Assembly (NCBI GenBank): GCA_021464415.1
Contig: CM038467.1
Location: forward strand, 33,263,226-33,327,225
DNA: 64,000 nt
DNA from: Lonicera japonica
Taxonomy: Eukaryota; Streptophyta; Magnoliopsida; Dipsacales; Caprifoliaceae
Direction of reading: 5' to 3'
Of the stretch, positions 26,110 through 38,680 are shown piece after piece. Numbering within the stretch: position 1 is the first letter of the stretch; the number at the start of each line of letters is the position of its first letter. The position numbers were made by a program, and so were the translations under genes. The notes below the pieces were generated by a model that saw only the letters and a list, made by a program, of their open reading frames with translations, searched no databases and was not told where the DNA came from.

Positions 26110-28915
26110 TTTCGCCATTTTGTACTTTTAGTTAATCATTTTTTTTGCGGTCAACCGTAGGAAACAATTTTTTAATTATTGTCAATTTAGTCTATCTGTT
26201 AGTTTTTGTTGAAATTGGCCAATGGAATATATAAATTATTTAAATATGCCAGCTCAACTTTCTAAGCATTTTCGTAAGCAACCCAATTTTTCAACTTCTT
26301 CACCAATAGCTCCCTCAACTCCCATTTTTCTCTCTAAAATTTTCGTTGTTTCTAATTTTTCAACCCATTACTCTATTATATATACATAAAATAATAAGTA
26401 ACTTAATACTTATACTTGTGGGGTGACACTTAATTTTTTGGGTTTATAACTTTAAATCTCTACTGCCAACCCTCCAATCCATCATTTTTATAATTATTAT
26501 GGAGATGATAATTTTTTTTTAACGTTATAACTTGTTATGCTATAATATGAAATTGAAGTAAAATGTTCCAAACTTACATAAATTTTTATTACTCTTTCGG
26601 TCTCAAAGTAAGGTACTTTGATTTGACTTCATATTCTTTTAAAAAATACACATACTAATTTAAATGCAATCAATTGTTAAAAAAATAAAAAATGTTTGCT
26701 ATAAACTAAAATGTGCATATAGTGATTATGTGTAAAAAAAAGGAAAAGGAAAAGGAAATTGAAATTTTAATTTGGGATACTTGAAAAAAAAAAATAGTAA
26801 CCTCTTAATTTAAAATGGAAAAAGTGCAATGCAGGACTTTTGCCTCACCTGATGTTTGACTATAATTTTTGTTTCATTTGTTTTGAATGTTTGCGTAATT
26901 ATTTTAATTGTTTATAATATCACATACATAAGCATGTGTTATACAACATATCTTACTCACCTAAGCAGTTAAATAATTGTTATATAGTTACGTGAGGTTG
27001 TGATGGGTTGTGAATGGTGGATATAAGATAAGAGAAATTGTTGCAAAGAGAATGAAGCATAAGACAACATAAAATCAACAATATATAAGGATTTATTGGC
27101 AAAGAAACTGAAAAGTTGGGGGAGGTTGTGTAAATACTTAGAAAGTTGGGGTTTGTTTAAATAATTTATACATCCCATTTGCCAATTTTAACAAAAGCTG
27201 AGAAATGGACTAAAGTTACAACAATAGAAAAGTTGTTTGTCACGATTGATCACAAAAAAAAAATTCGACAAGCAAAGTGCAAGAAAAGTATATAACAAAT
27301 AATACATCAATCATGCACATAAATCCTAATCAATGCAAATGATTAAGGGGTTTTGTTTGTGACTGACACCGACAAGGAAGAGAGAGAAGGAAATACAAGC
27401 GTAAACTCAAGGGCACCACATTCACATTCAATGTAAATCCACCAAAGAGATAGAGCACCACATTCATGCGAAACGCATGTTTTTTATGTATGCTACAAAA
27501 ATATATGTAAAGAATTTCTTAATTAAAATAAATTTTTTTAAAACTTTTTGTCATATTTTTTATGATGTGTTTTGGCACCCCCGTATTCCAAATTCTGAAT
27601 CTGCCATTGGCCGGACTTAACCTAAAGAACTTTCAATGGAACCCAATTTTTTAAATTCAGAGTGACTAACCGCACTCGACCTCTATGTTATAGTTACACT
27701 TGTTATAGAGTCCTTACAATTACTCAATTTTCTTTTAATCCTCACAAGCCTAACCCTTATATAGGTAGTATGGAACATTTCTCTGGTCATATCAAAAGAA
27801 AGCTCTAGATGTTTCCTTTCCAACCCAACAAAGGATTCATAAATCCAACATGCATCTGTAGGAAAAAAAAAGTTTAGAACTATAATCGTCATTTGTAAGT
27901 TTTCCTTTACCTTAAATAACGAATAAGTTTTCACATCAACATATATTTTTCAACTTTGTATCTCGATCTTCATGGTGACTAAGCCTCAACATACCAAATT
28001 ATATGCTTGTGCGCACCATGTGTCACGGTATTTAACTATGACAAATAAAGTTTAAGAACAATAGTTTTATAAAAAGGGTTATTTGGCCTTTTTTCTGGCC
28101 TTATTTATATTTTGGATTTGGAAAGCTAGAATTTCGTATTCTAGGGCTGACTTATTAGCCTTTTTTGGTATGATAATCGAGTTTGTTGTTTGGGCTTTCA
28201 AATAAAAAATAAAAAAAAGAAGCAGCTTGCCCCAAATTGGTATTGACTGCACATTTGGATCCCATTTAGGGCCAATTTTAATTTGTTACAAATAAAATTT
28301 CACTTATAAATATTTGTTACAGACTAATCCGCGACAAAAATTGTCAGAAAATCACTAATTTAATAATTGATCGAACAAAATTAACTTAGACACAAATGAA
28401 ATAGTATTAGGCTTTAGTCAAATTGACACAATTTTAGTTCAATTAAAAGATCCAAATACATGACTTTTGAACAATGTTAATCTCTTCCTCCTTTCTTTGA
28501 ATGTATATATAAAATTTAATGGGGGGAAGAACAGTTCAGCAGTTGCCCTAATACATGACTTTTGCAAGCAAAAATGAAAGTGACTGATATTTAGTTATAA
28601 TAGAAGCATTATCTTTTATTGTTATAATGTTCCGTTAGATAATAAGTTAAAAAATGATAGTAAAAATAATTAATTTGTATCACAAGTTGAAAAATTAGTA
28701 TAGTAATATGATAATAAAGCTGGTGGACGACAAAAATAGCTTTCCATGTGAGATCGATATCTTCCTAGCTAAAAATCCACCTAAACTGGTATAGAGTTTC
28801 AAATCATGTTTGCAAAGGTAAAATTAAAATAAGCAAAAGATGATAATGCTACAGTATAACTGTCAAACTATCTTCAGCTTTATAATATAATATATATATA
28901 GGAGCGTAATTAGCA

Positions 28916-29219
28916 AAAATGCCCCCTAAAGTTTGACCCGAATCTCTCGCTAATCCCTAAAGATCAATTTTTGGTTGAAGCATTCTTAAATTTTCTAGTT
29001 TTCCCTCACTTTTTCAAAACTGGATGCGCCATTAAAAAGATGGTTGGAAAACACGGATGATTGTCAAAAGGATGATTGTCACAAACCACTTTTTTAAAGG
29101 ACATTTTTGGATGCTTCAACCGAAATTAAAAACTTTAAGAATATTTCAACTGAAAATTAAACTTTAGGGACAAGCGAAAGATTTAGGTCAAACATTAAGG
29201 GTTATTTTTGCTAATTAAC
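28916..29219. mobile_element. MITE-like inverted repeat (copy B)
   Basis: Counterpart of 2758-3071 with the same long imperfect terminal inverted repeats. Confidence 0.7.
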
Positions 29220-29765
29220 TTAAATAGGATCTTGGTAAACAGTCCTCCACTGGTCAGGTACCACTTCTATTTCCCATAGAATTGCTTTGTCCGAAAAAAA
29301 GTAGTTTGTTGGTATGATTTGATCAAAATAATATCATGATTTATATATATATTTGAAGATAAAAAATTAATATTTTCGTAAAATAAGTCTATATTTCGTA
29401 ACGATAATTACGTGGGAGCCTATAGTTGAAAAATTGGTTTTGTAACATGTACTAAACAAAATTTATGGAAAAAATTCATCATTTTTAATTAATTTCGTAT
29501 CAAAAAAATACTTCATTATATTTAGCATCTAACTTCAATTAATATATTTCAATAGATACTTTTGTTCCAAAGATTATTTATTAAAAAAAATAACCCATTA
29601 TTTTACCGACTATGCACAGCTACTGGCCATTAGAGTCATGTGATTGAAAAGGCTCTCTGCTAAAGTTTAAAATATATAGGACATTCTCAAGTAATCACTT
29701 CTTTTATAATTAAAAAAATGATGTATAAATTTATATTATAATATGAACGCAGCAAGTGTATACAC

Positions 29766-30150
29766 AGTGCATTTCAAGTAAGGACCTTAAATTAAGGTCC
29801 TTATTTACGGACCGGGCCATTTGACACACTTTCCGATGCAATTTTTTGACGAAATTTGGTGGGGATGTTTTTCATCATGTGTAGAACATGTCCATCAAAT
29901 GTTATCATAAAATTCAACCGGGAAGTGGATTAACTACAGGATTGAAAAACATTGGACATATATATATATATATCTATTTCTGGACCAATATTTTTCAATC
30001 CGGTAGTTAACCATCTTCCCGGTTGAATTTTTTGATGAAATTTGGTGGAGATGTTCTACACATGATGAAAAACATCTCCACCAAATTTCATCAAAAAATT
30101 TCATCGGGAAGCATGTCAAATGGCCCGGTCCGTAAATAAGGACCTTAAGT
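29766..30150. mobile_element. Long-TIR foldback MITE, right end clipped (copy B only)
   Basis: Two arms of about 190 bp are inverted copies (CTTATTTACGGACCGGGCCATTT...GAAATTTGGTGG) around an AT-rich loop. The same family is complete at 58329-58733. Here the right terminus stops at GGACCTTAAG, and the host sequence equivalent to 3655-6060 of copy A is missing, so insertion and deletion appear linked. Confidence 0.8.
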
Positions 30151-31483
30151 TATTCCTTTTTTTTTTGGCAAAATTGGTAATCCTAAAAAAAATTTCTAAT
30201 TACGAAAATGGAACGTTACTAAAAAATTTTAAGGACATGAAAAAGACAGACACTACTATATGTCCATATATATAATGTATTATTATTAATTTATTTATTT
30301 TTCAAATAACACCTTGAATTATATATAAACGATTAGGTGAGTTGTGTTATTGACTAAAGAAGTGTAAGTGACGTGATCAGAGGGAAAGAGATAATGTTTT
30401 GTGGAGAAGGGAGAGAGAGAGGTAGGTATTTCTTTCGATAAAAGAGAAAAAAATAAAATAAAAGAATATATGCCCTTTTGCTGTGTCCTTTTACCCTTAA
30501 ATGACTTTACTAGTTTCTTGAAACCCTTGGCCATGTGGGTGTGTTAGTAGTGGCGGTTTTGTGGTGGTGGGAGAGATTTTCGTTATTATTGTAACAAAAG
30601 GAAAAAATTTAGAACTTAGTTACCTTCTCTTTTTAAAAAACAAATCAAAGAAAAAATTATGGTTGTAGATCTATTGAGAAGATAACACGCCACAACTACG
30701 GGCCTTACTCGATTAGTATAAGGAATAAAAAAATAAAAAAATATATTTTGGTTGGGGCGAGTCAATTGATTTATTCTCCTAAATGGCTAAACCAGACCCG
30801 TTAGCATATTAGTTATCTTATAGATTAGTATTGTTAGCATATCAATTATCTAATGAATTGATAGCATGTATCCTAGATTGATTTAGGATTATCTATTTCT
30901 TAATAATTATTTCTTTCCATAATATTTATAACATTCTCCTAACCCTACATAAAGGGCCGGGTCACCTTGATCACATCACGGCGGAAAACTACCGCTGCCA
31001 GAACACTCTTTAACACTCTTACACATTCTCCTAACCCTATTATTCTTTCCATTATTGCAACATTCTCTTAACCCATTATTCTTTCCATTATTGCAACATT
31101 CTCTTAACCCTATTATTCTTTCCATTATTGCAACATTCTCTTAACCCTATTTATATAAAGGGTTAGTATTGGGTTAGGATCGAGAATTCTTTCTTTCCAT
31201 TATAAAAGTTTATAAGGGCAAAATAGGAAGAACAAGAACTTGACACGGTTTCAAGAATCCCAAAATGCCTTTAGTCTTTATAATAGTAAATAGTAGATAT
31301 ATATAATGATCTATACTAGCATAGAAAATCAAGAGGGCTTTTGATTTATGGTGTTAATGAAGACTCCAAAATTTTGAATTGACACTTTTGTGGGCTCTTA
31401 CTATATTATTACTATGGAGTAGAATTAGGGAACTTTTTTTTTTTTGGTCACGTTTTGAACTAAAAGGCATACTAAGCCATTTT

Positions 31484-31801
31484 TCAACTTATTAACCAAA
31501 ATAGCACACTTTCAAAAATAATGATTTGGAATCATTATTTTAAAGTAAAACGGTGATTCCAAATTATTATTTTTGTTAATAAATAGTGAGATCAAATCAC
31601 TATTTTCTCAATTTCGAAAAAGCATCACTGAATAGTTATTTTTTTAAAATAGTGATTTGATCTCACTTTTTTTTTTGAACAAAGTGATTTGATCTCACTA
31701 CTTATCAATGACAATAGTTTTCCAAATCATGTTTTTTACCTTTAAAAATATTAGTTTCAAATCACTATTTTTAAAGTGTGTTATTCTAACTAATAAGTTG
31801 A
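31484..31801. repeat. Foldback element (copy B)
   Basis: Counterpart of 7247-7562, with the same AAATAGTGATTT motif series and TCAACTTATTA ends. Confidence 0.6.
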
Positions 31802-32309
31802 AAAGAGGGTTAGATAGATAAATTTGTTCTAAAAATGGTCTATTTTGGAAAAGAAGTCAAAAATGGATCTCCAACATTTGCCCATAACTTAAATTTAACG
31901 AAACAAAAAGTAATGGGTGTAATCGTATTCTAATTGTGACATTAGCCATGCCCATCTGCGGTAGTTTCTCTTTAACTAGGGCCAGTCCTATAATTTGGAG
32001 GGCCTTGTGCGAAAACTCAAAAAGACCCCATTTTATGTAATCAATAATCTTGCTAATAATTATATCAATTTTTTTCTCACTTTCTTTGGAGATCAAAAGA
32101 AAATGTAACACAACAGATTCAATTTTCCAAAATAATTTACAGTAAAAAAATACAATATAAGAAATAATATTATTTAAAAAAATAAACAAATGTAAGAAAA
32201 TTATAAACAAATAATAATATACTAATATATATATATATATATTAGTTTGAAATAAATATAACATGATTGAAATTCTTTTGTATTGTTTATATTTAAACTA
32301 ATAAAGTAA

Positions 32310-32497
32310 GGAAAAATTTTTGATGAAGTCAAAATTGGATGGGGTCATGGGGTCCCAATGATAAAATGACACGTGTATCAAATGAAAAAATGAAAAAGAA
32401 ATTAATTTTAAATGAAAGTGGATACGTGTTATTTTATCATTGAAGACCCCATGACCCCATCCAATTTTGCCCTCATAAAAAATGGACTCAGGTAATA
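32310..32497. mobile_element. Short MITE present only in copy B, upstream of BAHD gene 2
   Basis: About 40-bp terminal inverted repeats (CAAAATTGGATGGGGTCATG on the left, its reverse complement on the right) enclose about 100 bp. The aligned point in copy A (about 8060) has no insertion. It adds DNA about 0.5 kb upstream of the second BAHD gene and carries ACGTGT motifs that could alter regulation. Confidence 0.75.
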
Positions 32498-32894
32498 ACG
32501 TGTGTGTGTGAGAGAGAGAAAGAAATAGAGGGGGAGACGGGACTGATGGGGGAGAGTGGTCCGAGTGGAGAGAGAGAGAGAGAGAAGAAATGTTATTTTA
32601 AAAAATACTCCTTCAGATTTTTCTTTAATTTTTTTTTCTTGTTCTAGGCTATTGTTAAGTATTAAAAATACCCAATCTAGACATAAAACAATAACACACG
32701 TACAAGCTAAAATATAAATGAATATAATTTATAACACACTATTAAATTATTTAATTTGATCATTTAAATTCGTATGCAGATGGAATGAATGTAGGGGTCA
32801 ATATATGATTAGTGGCACTTTGTTGTTGTGTCAAAATCCAGGGTTTTTTTGGTAATTCTTCCACACACCAACGCACCTCTCTTGCACTTTTGCC

Positions 32895-32902
32895 TATAAA
32901 TA
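32895..32902 (+). promoter_or_regulatory. TATA box of BAHD gene 2
   Basis: TATAAATA lies 112 bases before the ATG at 33014. The leader contains a TC microsatellite (about 32939-32967) that is longer than in copy 1. Confidence 0.75.
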
Positions 32903-33013
32903 CCGTTAGAGATTCTCACAAATCCACACCCCATTCCCAATCTCTCTCTCTCTCTCTCTCTCTCTCTTAGAAAACAAGAGAAAGAAATACACACAAAGTA
33001 CAAGTCTTTGAGC

Positions 33014-34082
33014 ATGGGGTGCAAGCAAGACTTCACGGTGAAAATAATGAAAAATGAAATAATAGCAGCCATGTTGCCAATGCAAGAGCACTGGCTACCA
33101 CCATCAAACCTAGACCTCCTCTTGCCGCCTGTCGACGTCGGCGTATTCTTTATTTACAAAAATGCCACTGCCGGAGCAAAGCCCCTGCTCAAGAAGGCCC
33201 TGGCCGAGGCCTTGGTTACGTACTATGCATTCGCCGGACAGATTATGGAGAACACCGTCGGCGAGCCAGAACTTTTGTGCAACAACCGTGGGGTGGACTT
33301 CGTTGAGGCCTTTGCCGATGTGGAGCTGAGGGACCTAAATGTTTATAATCCGGACGAAAGCATTGAGGGTAAATTGGTACCTCTCAAGACGCATGGGGTA
33401 CTAGCTGTCCAGGTACAATAATTTTAGAAGGATCCATTAATAAGTATTCACCTTGTCATCATGTGCATGTTTTAGAGTCGGAAAATTCTCGAAAAATGCA
33501 AAAAACAGTGATACTATTGTCAAAGTAAAGTAGCATATTGTATAATTTCTTAAAATAATACTATATTCTCGTCAAAGTATAATTGATTTGACAATTAATA
33601 TCACCCACATCAAAAATGTTAGACACATTAAATGTTGTATATATAAAAAAAATGATCAATAAACACACTTAATACTCTCTGAATAAAAGTTAAATACTAT
33701 GTCAAATATATATATTTTTGAATTACCTTTATGCATAATATTTGTGTGTTTAACGTTTCTTGGAATATGAGAAAGAAACAATCACGTGATACAAACTTCT
33801 GCGGATCGGAAAATATTCTGCTTGTCTATTTATAACAAAATTTTATTTTATGTTTTTTCATTAAGTGACGAGAGAGAGACAATCACGTGTTGCAGGTAGC
33901 ACCATAATAGTGAATATCATTTATAATTTTTGTGTCTTCTAAAAATTGGGTTATGGTCTAGGTATAATATAGGGAGTCCAATATAATCATGATATGTAGG
34001 GCCCATAATCTTATATGATCTTTTTTTGTTTGAAATTTTTTAGTATCAGACTTGGCTCTAAGGAATTACAGAGCAAAAAAAT

Positions 34083-34126
<44 letters not shown>

Positions 34127-34128
34127 AT

Positions 34129-34160
<32 letters not shown>

Positions 34161-35560
34161 GAGAAAAAATGGGTAGAGCAAAATCGTTTCCTTGAAACAT
34201 GTGAGGCAATAATATGAAGAGTTTCTTACAAACTATCTTGTGATTATTTTTTCCCAGTTAGGTGTATGGCTAAAATTAGGATTAAGCAAATTGATTAACC
34301 AACATCCATACATTTATAATTTTAAAAGCATTATATACATACATATATATATTTATAATATATAAATGTCTTAACTACTCAGCTAACTCTTCTGCAAACA
34401 TTTAAATGCATAAAATATTAAAACATTTAAGATTGTACATAGAGAGAGTGTGTATATATAAGTTACAGTGTCTTATATATTTATACTATTAATTAAGCGT
34501 GAGCAGAGAGTTTATGGTGTAGATAGAAAATATTCAAAATATCCTCCATCTTTAGAAATTACAATAAAATAATACTTAGAGAAAGATTCAAACTCCATAT
34601 TTGTTATTTTTTAACAAATTAAATTTAGGCATGTTTTCAAATTACTATAACTAATATTGCACATGTACCAAATGTGTCACAAATTATAGTATATATATAG
34701 ACAGTCCGTTTCAGGTACCGATCAACCCTTTTAAAACGTCGTAAAAAAAATCGATCTGTACTTGAAATTTTATATATATATATATATATATATGTATGTT
34801 TGTATGCATGCATGCATGCATGTTGAGAGGCAGTTGACCCATCCCATTCCTTTGTGTGTGAAGCCTTCACCTGCTTTTTCCCATAACTTCTAAACTACAT
34901 ATAAAATTAGTTATTAATTATTACTCAAGTAGTTTGTGTAAGTAAGACTTTTTAGTACATAGTAATCATTTATTTATTAAAATATTCTCCTAGGTATTTT
35001 CTTGCCAACTTTGTTTCTTCAGCTATATATACTACTTATATGAATTAAATTAAGACCTCATTTGACTATACTATGACGAAATATTTGTTTATCTTCGCTT
35101 GAATAATTGTAAATTTTTTTCAATAGAATATAAGTTTTTTTTTATTGTATTTTAACAGAAGAAATTTTGTATTCTACTTGAATTAATTGAATTTTAGGCT
35201 ATACAGTTAAATATATAAGCGTAAAATGATTTCAATTATTTTAAAATAAAACATTTTTGTATATAATATTAGCTAATCTAAACTAATATTTTGGAACTTT
35301 TAAGATTTTGTTCTTGAGTTTGGAAATTTATAGATTGCGGTCCCTCACTTTTTTTTAAAAAAAATGGGGTAGTGTAGGCCTCGTGATATCTAGAAATATT
35401 GTGCTGTCAGGCAGAAGATAGTGTGAGTATCTGCATTATAATATATGGAGATACTGATTATGGTGAGACTCAATTTCATAGATATTGGTTGCTGAAAAGT
35501 CAGGAGATATTGCTGCATGGGGAAGATAATGCAAAGCTAATACGTTCGAAAGCTGCATAT

Positions 35561-35594
<34 letters not shown>

Positions 35595-36727
35595 GTTAAC
35601 ATATAGATTAAAATTTTGTTGAATACCCAATTCAAACAATGAGAGAAAAATCAAATTTACTATTAAACTTAAATCTCAAATTAAAGGAACATAATCACAT
35701 AAATGAGTCCAGAGTTAAACTTAAATCTCTAAAATTTCTAATGATATTTCTAGCGACTATGTTCCTACAGGTCACGGAGTTAAAATGTAGGGCATTGGTG
35801 GTGGCATGCACGTTTGACCACCGAGTTGCCGACGCTTACTCAGCCAACATGTTTCTAGTATCTTGGGCGGAGATTGCCCGATCAAAACCACTATCACAAG
35901 TGCCATCATTTCGTCGGTCACTTCTCTACCCTCGTCGCCCTGGTTCATACTGCTTGTCCTCCATTGATAGCCTCTATGCCACCATCTCAACATTGAAGCC
36001 ATCTTCCAGTAATGGCAATGAATCCATCCTCAGCCGCATCTACTACATTAAGGCTAAGCAACTTTGCCAACTCCAATCACTAGCGAGCACCAATGACAGA
36101 TGCAAAAGGAGTAAGCTCGAGGCCTTTAGTGCCTTCTTGTGGAAAGTGGTTGCGGAGAACACGCCTGGCAACAAGACGTGCAAAATGGGCATTGTGGTTG
36201 ATGGGAGAGACAAGTTAAGTGGAAATGATGATACAAAAGATAATCCTCTAGCCGTCTACTTTGGGAATGTGTTGTCTATTCCATTTGGCGAAAAGAGATC
36301 TGACGAGCTTAGGGAAATGCCATTGAACATGGTGGCAAACTCGGTCCATGATTTCTTAGAGGGTGCGGTGACAAAGGAACATTTCATGGGACTTATAGAC
36401 TGGGTGGAGGCTCACCGCCCTGAGCCAATGCTGGCAAGGATATATAGCGGTGAAGGTTTACAGGATGAGGTGGGACCAGCCATTGTAGTTTCGTCTGGGC
36501 AACGATTTCCGGTGGAAAAGGTGGACTTCGGTTGGGGTATGCCGGCCTTGGGGTCGTACCATTTTCCATGGGGTGGTAACGCGGGGTACGTCATGCCAAT
36601 GCCTAGCCCATTGGGAAATGGCGACTGGGTGGTCTATATGCATCTTTTCAAATCGCAATTAGATCTACTAGAGGCTAAGGCGTCTCATGTGTTGCATCCC
36701 TTGATTTATGATTATTTTGAAATTTGA
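33014..36727 (+). CDS. BAHD acyltransferase, copy 2 (coniferyl alcohol acyltransferase-like)
   Basis: Exons 33014-33412 and 35771-36727 encode 451 residues, collinear with copy 1. The intron is 2358 bp in phase 0 (AG|GTACAA to CTACAG|G). [10 protein letters not shown] and DFGWG are intact and there is no stop or frameshift, so both copies look functional. By eye the two proteins differ at 24 of 451 positions: 10 of 133 in exon 1 (for example TIKK to IMKN near residue 11 and L30P) and 14 of 318 in exon 2 (including W-G-T to W-G-M just after DFGWG). The exon 1 excess may mean relaxed or altered selection on the N-terminal half, but the count is small. Role as for copy 1: cytosolic acyl-CoA-dependent acyl transfer, substrate unproven. 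An alternative is another phenolic or polyamine acyltransferase of the same clade. Confidence 0.9.
34085..34148. repeat. GA then TA microsatellite in BAHD intron, copy B
   Basis: GA tract 34085-34124 followed by TA tract 34128-34148; longer than in copy A. Confidence 0.95.
35560..35593. repeat. TAA microsatellite at end of BAHD intron, copy B
   Basis: Counterpart of 11394-11435. Confidence 0.95.
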
Positions 36728-36790
36728 GTATGTGCGTCGAATAAGAATGCTAGAGTGGCTGAATTATTTAATCAATATATTTGGTGATTG

Positions 36791-36881
36791 TGTGTTTTGA
36801 CAATTGAATTCTTGTTTTAATAGTTGTATTTCACTAATCTAATTTACAACTATTAAAACACTAGAGTACAACTGTCAAACA
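36791..36881. repeat. 3'-UTR inverted repeat (hairpin), copy B
   Basis: The inner 15-bp stem 36814-36828 with 36845-36859 is identical to copy A and differs only in the loop. The outer stem pairs better here (TGTTTTGACAATTG). Confidence 0.8.
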
Positions 36882-37350
36882 TTTGATCAGATAAATTTGT
36901 TAAATATCACGGTCAGTATTGCATTATAAACTTTCAAAATATGTCTTCAACTTATATTATATTGTAATATGTATGTCCATGTACGCGATATATTTACCAT
37001 ACATAAGTTTTGTGCCTAAACATGATCGATACTTCAATTGTGGCGTGTATATTTTGTGTAAATACTATATATGATATTCTATTATTTTCTCACTTTATTT
37101 AAATATCTTCATTATTGACTATCAGAATATGTACGAAAATATGTCATACACTCGCAGTGTCACATTAATGTTCAAGTTAAATATTGAATTTTATGAGAAC
37201 ATCACATATTATATCATCACATGATTGATAGTACCTCTAGTGTAGCATACATCATATGCTTTGTTATAATTAGTTCTTCATTATTTCTGATCTTCTATTA
37301 TGTTGTTGTAGCCATTGGAATCATGTTATAAAGTAATTCTTCAAGTACAC

Positions 37351-37424
<74 letters not shown>

Positions 37425-37440
37425 TAATAATCACAACAAT

Positions 37441-37473
<33 letters not shown>

Positions 37474-37495
37474 AATAATAATAATAATAATAATA
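37351..37495. repeat. Compound AAT/AAC microsatellite at right edge of duplication B
   Basis: About 145 bp of AAT with an AAC block and flanking ATC variants. It sits exactly where similarity to copy A ends. It creates spurious poly-Asn, poly-Ile and poly-Tyr ORFs. Confidence 0.97.
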
Positions 37496-38100
37496 TAGCA
37501 TTGTATTCTAAATTTTAGGGAAAATCGTGTATTATACCCACAGAAAATCATGTATAAATTTTAGGAAAAATGTGTATAATACCCACAGAAAATCAATATA
37601 ATACAACATCAAATCTAGACTTTCTTCTCTGAGTTCATATTAAGAATAAATATCCGAAATAAAATGAAGTTTTAGGGCTTACTTGTGTTACTGTGTTAGG
37701 GCACGATGAGAGGCACAGTCGGTGGTGGTGGTGGATCTGCGGCGCGAGACAAAGAAGGTGGTGATGGTGGACCAGTGGTGGTGGTGAGATACCATACGTG
37801 TGTGAGAGTCTAAAGTAAGAGCAGCAAAACAAGATCTAACTTGAGGACTGGGTAGAGATGTGAGAGTGAGAGACAACAGTGAGAGTGAGGGTTTTGAGAT
37901 GGTGCCAGTGGTGGTGGTGGTGGTGGTGGAGGAAGATCGGAGGTGGTGCCATGGTTAGAGGAGAGGATCAAGTGAGTACAGATGTGAGAGAGAGAGTTTT
38001 GAGAGGAGAGAGATACTGTGAGTTGAAATTTTGGATTTAGGCGAGGTGAAATTTTAATAAAGCGAGGGAAATAATCCCTCTAAGTATTGTACCAAAAAAT
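37496..38100. other. GGT-rich non-coding stretch between duplication B and the CACTA stack
   Basis: A duplicated AAAAT(C/G)TGTATAATACCCACAGAAAATCA at 37525-37590 is followed by GGTGGT-rich and GAGAG-rich sequence at 37710-38010. No ORF with family resemblance was found. Confidence 0.5.
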
Positions 38101-38109
38101 ATATTCTTA

Positions 38110-38185
38110 AACAACATATATATAATCAGTCGCTTAAGAATTATTTAAGCGACTGAAATTGATCAATGTCAGTCACTTAAGTAAA
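38110..38185. repeat. Subterminal repeats (TTAAGCGACTGA) of the outer CACTA, left side
   Basis: CAGTCGCTTAAG, TTAAGCGACTGA and CAGTCACTTAAG occur here and again, many times, at 59585-59798 on the far side of the transposase pseudogene. Paired subterminal arrays are a hallmark of CACTA elements, so these probably mark the two ends of one element. The exact left terminus was not found. Confidence 0.6.
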
Positions 38186-38194
38186 AATAAAAAA

Positions 38195-38680
38195 TTCTAA
38201 AAAGGATTATTTATTTATAATAATAGAAAATGAAAAAAAATGCTAAAAAATATTATTTATTTAATAATAATACTAACAACAATGATAGATAATGATAAAA
38301 AAAATGCTGAAGAAGATTATTTGTTTATTTATTTATTTATATATAATAATAATAATAGAAAATGAAAAAAAAATTAAAAAAAATTATTTATTTAATAATG
38401 ATACTAACAACAATGATAGAAAATGAATAAAAATGCTGAAGAATATTATTTATTTATAATAATAATAATAGAAAATGAAAAAAAAATGTTGAAAAATATC
38501 ATTTATTTATTTAATAATAATACTAACAATGATAGAAAATGATCATTGTATTTTAGATCAGAACATGTCAATATCATTGTATTCTAGATTAGAACATGTC
38601 AATGTGATGATGAAGAAGACTATTTATTATTTATTACAGCAATAGTGAAATCGATCATTGTATTCTAGGTCAGAACATGT
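38195..38680. repeat. AT-rich tandem repeats (about 120 bp) at transposase 3' end
   Basis: GATAGAAAATGA...TGCTGAAGA(A)TATTATTTATTTA units repeat about four times to 38560. They are followed by three copies of ATCATTGTATT(C/T)TAG(A/G)TYAGAACATGT at 38540-38680. Confidence 0.75.

Larger units (their letters stand above)
26110..37352 (+). repeat. Segmental duplication copy B
   Basis: This is the direct copy of 1-~13190. It begins near 26110 (the true left edge cannot be set because copy A is cut by the window) and ends where the AAT array begins at 37351. The offset to copy A falls from about 26.1 kb at the start to 24.15 kb at the gene end because of indels. Stretches 26110-28915, 29220-29765, 30151-31483 and 31802-32309 hold no gene I can recognise. 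At 31021-31150 a short CATTATTGCAACATTCTC repeat is expanded compared with copy A. Confidence 0.93.

Noticed and set aside
27683..27934. 83-residue minus-strand ORF in copy B
   Set aside because: The equivalent frame in copy A (about 1570-1820) is disrupted, and no motif is visible.
37298..37551. Poly-Asn, poly-Tyr and poly-Ile/Val ORFs on both strands
   Set aside because: They are translations of the AAT/AAC microsatellite; every frame and strand gives a homopolymer.
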